From the NCBI GenBank assembly GCA_004297665.1, contig SCUP01000336.1:1-5877 (forward strand): 5,877 bases of DNA, read 5' to 3'. Positions 5,376 through 5,877 of this stretch are shown in pieces. Under the pieces are notes generated by a model. That model had not been told where the DNA came from. It ran no database searches and worked only from the letters and a program-made list of their open reading frames with translations. The translations under genes and the position numbers were made by a program. Each line of letters starts with the position of its first letter. Positions within the stretch are counted from its first letter, which is position 1. Source of the stretch: Nitrosarchaeum sp. (GTDB lineage Archaea; Thermoproteota; Nitrososphaeria; Nitrososphaerales; Nitrosopumilaceae).

Positions 5376-5420
5376 AAGAAATGCTTAACTAACTTACTGA
5401 ATCTCAAAAATGAATTTGGC

Positions 5421-5588
5421 ATGAAGCCTTTACTTGCATGTTGTCCAAACTGTGATGGTACGTCTCTTTACTGCGGAAAAATTCCCACAACACTACGAGA
5501 TATGATAAACAAGGAAGTGTTATTTTGCAAGACATGCAAGTTTGTAGTTTCAGTAGATGAATTCAAAAAGATCCTATCTAGCATATGA
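5421..5588 (+). CDS. Small zinc-ribbon protein
   Basis: This 55-residue protein has two Cys-x2-Cys pairs, C8-PN-C11 and C36-KT-C39, separated by 24 residues. That is the signature of a zinc ribbon binding one structural zinc ion; Cys7 and Cys18 are extra. It is almost all ribbon, with a short C-terminal helix (VDEFKKILSSI). Such proteins act in nucleic-acid or protein binding, but no specific role can be read. ATG 5421 is chosen because the frame's upstream extension to TTG 5361 adds only low-quality sequence before the ribbon and would span the TATA-like box. It is transcribed divergently from the 4877-5299 gene and converges with the membrane-protein gene, with 13 bases between the stops. 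Confidence 0.75.
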   Translation: MKPLLACCPNCDGTSLYCGKIPTTLRDMINKEVLFCKTCKFVVSVDEFKKILSSI

Positions 5589-5601
5589 TGTTCTGAATTA
5601 A

Positions 5602-5832
5602 CTATTCTCTAACATCAAAATCTTGAATCTGCGGTTGATTTCTATTTATTAAATACAACAAAACCCCTGCTAGCGTTACGCCCATGCCTAATAATCCGAT
5701 AAATGTCCCTGCATGCCTTATTGTTCTAAAAAAAGATTCTATCTGGGGGCTGCTCTGAACCGCATAAAACAATACCAGTCCACATAATATCATAATTACT
5801 CCTGCGACAATAATTACGACACCGCTTTTCAT
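5602..5832 (-). CDS. Small membrane protein with two transmembrane segments
   Basis: This 76-residue protein has hydrophobic segments at residues 4-24 (GVVIIVAGVIMILCGLVLFYA) and about 41-63 (beginning AGTFIGLLGMGVTLAGVLLY). They are joined by a short loop containing RTIRH and followed by a polar tail ending QDFDVRE. It looks like a two-pass hairpin membrane protein of unknown role, with no enzymatic motif. Basic residues in the loop (R36, R39, H40) suggest the loop faces the cytoplasm. ATG 5832 is supported by a TATA-like GTTTATTAG about 27 bases upstream. Confidence 0.8.
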   Translation of the reverse strand: MKSGVVIIVAGVIMILCGLVLFYAVQSSPQIESFFRTIRHAGTFIGLLGMGVTLAGVLLYLINRNQPQIQDFDVRE

Positions 5833-5854
5833 TGACTAATTACAGGTATGCCAT

Positions 5855-5863
5855 CTAATAAAC
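5855..5863 (-). promoter_or_regulatory. TATA-like box of the two-TM protein gene
   Basis: On the minus strand this reads GTTTATTAG, centred 27 bases before the ATG at 5832 and consistent with a leaderless message. No Shine-Dalgarno sequence lies between it and the ATG. Confidence 0.5.
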
Positions 5864-5877
5864 TCCGATATCTTTTT

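Noticed and set aside
5861..5877. Possible adapter at the right edge
   Set aside because: No match to AGATCGGAAGAGC or a related adapter sequence is present; the T run at the end is compatible with genomic AT-rich DNA.

Overview
The window looks like one end of an assembled contig from a low-GC archaeon, most probably a marine ammonia-oxidising thaumarchaeon (Nitrosopumilales-like). The reasons are AT-rich coding and spacer DNA, archaeal TATA-like boxes about 20-30 bases before most start codons with almost no Shine-Dalgarno sites (a leaderless-transcript layout), a membrane-anchored CAP-domain protein with a tryptophan- and charge-rich cytoplasmic tail, and several short proteins that recall conserved thaumarchaeal hypotheticals. 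This assignment comes from reading alone; no marker gene or RNA gene is present. The first 13 bases match the common 3' end of Illumina adapters and are almost certainly not genomic.

Region 1 (14-550): the 5' part of a minus-strand helical protein (possibly HEPN-like) cut by the contig edge, then a 270-base spacer. The spacer holds a strong imperfect hairpin between two 11-base direct repeats, and next to it a set of AT-rich iterated 12-mers.

Region 2 (551-3619, minus strand): an apparent two-gene operon. The first gene encodes a membrane-anchored extracellular protein with an Ig/PKD-like domain, a CAP (SCP/YkwD) domain and a beta-rich tail. Nine bases after its stop comes a 514-residue protein with a central TIR domain that keeps the probable catalytic glutamate. 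This is the most system-like part of the window: an outward-facing membrane protein and a cytoplasmic putative NADase that are probably co-transcribed, with a possible HEPN-type protein next door.

Region 3 (3620-4876): a compact divergent promoter region with an 18-bp dyad just downstream of a TATA box. It drives a winged-helix-type protein on the plus strand, which may be autoregulated. Two small unrecognised plus-strand genes follow, probably with their own promoters.

Region 4 (4877-5877): small conserved-looking genes in alternating orientation: a helical 140-residue protein with a TTG start, a 55-residue zinc-ribbon protein and a 76-residue protein with two membrane segments. One convergent pair has directly abutting stop codons forming TGATCA. 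No tRNA, rRNA, CRISPR array, transposase or integrase is visible.
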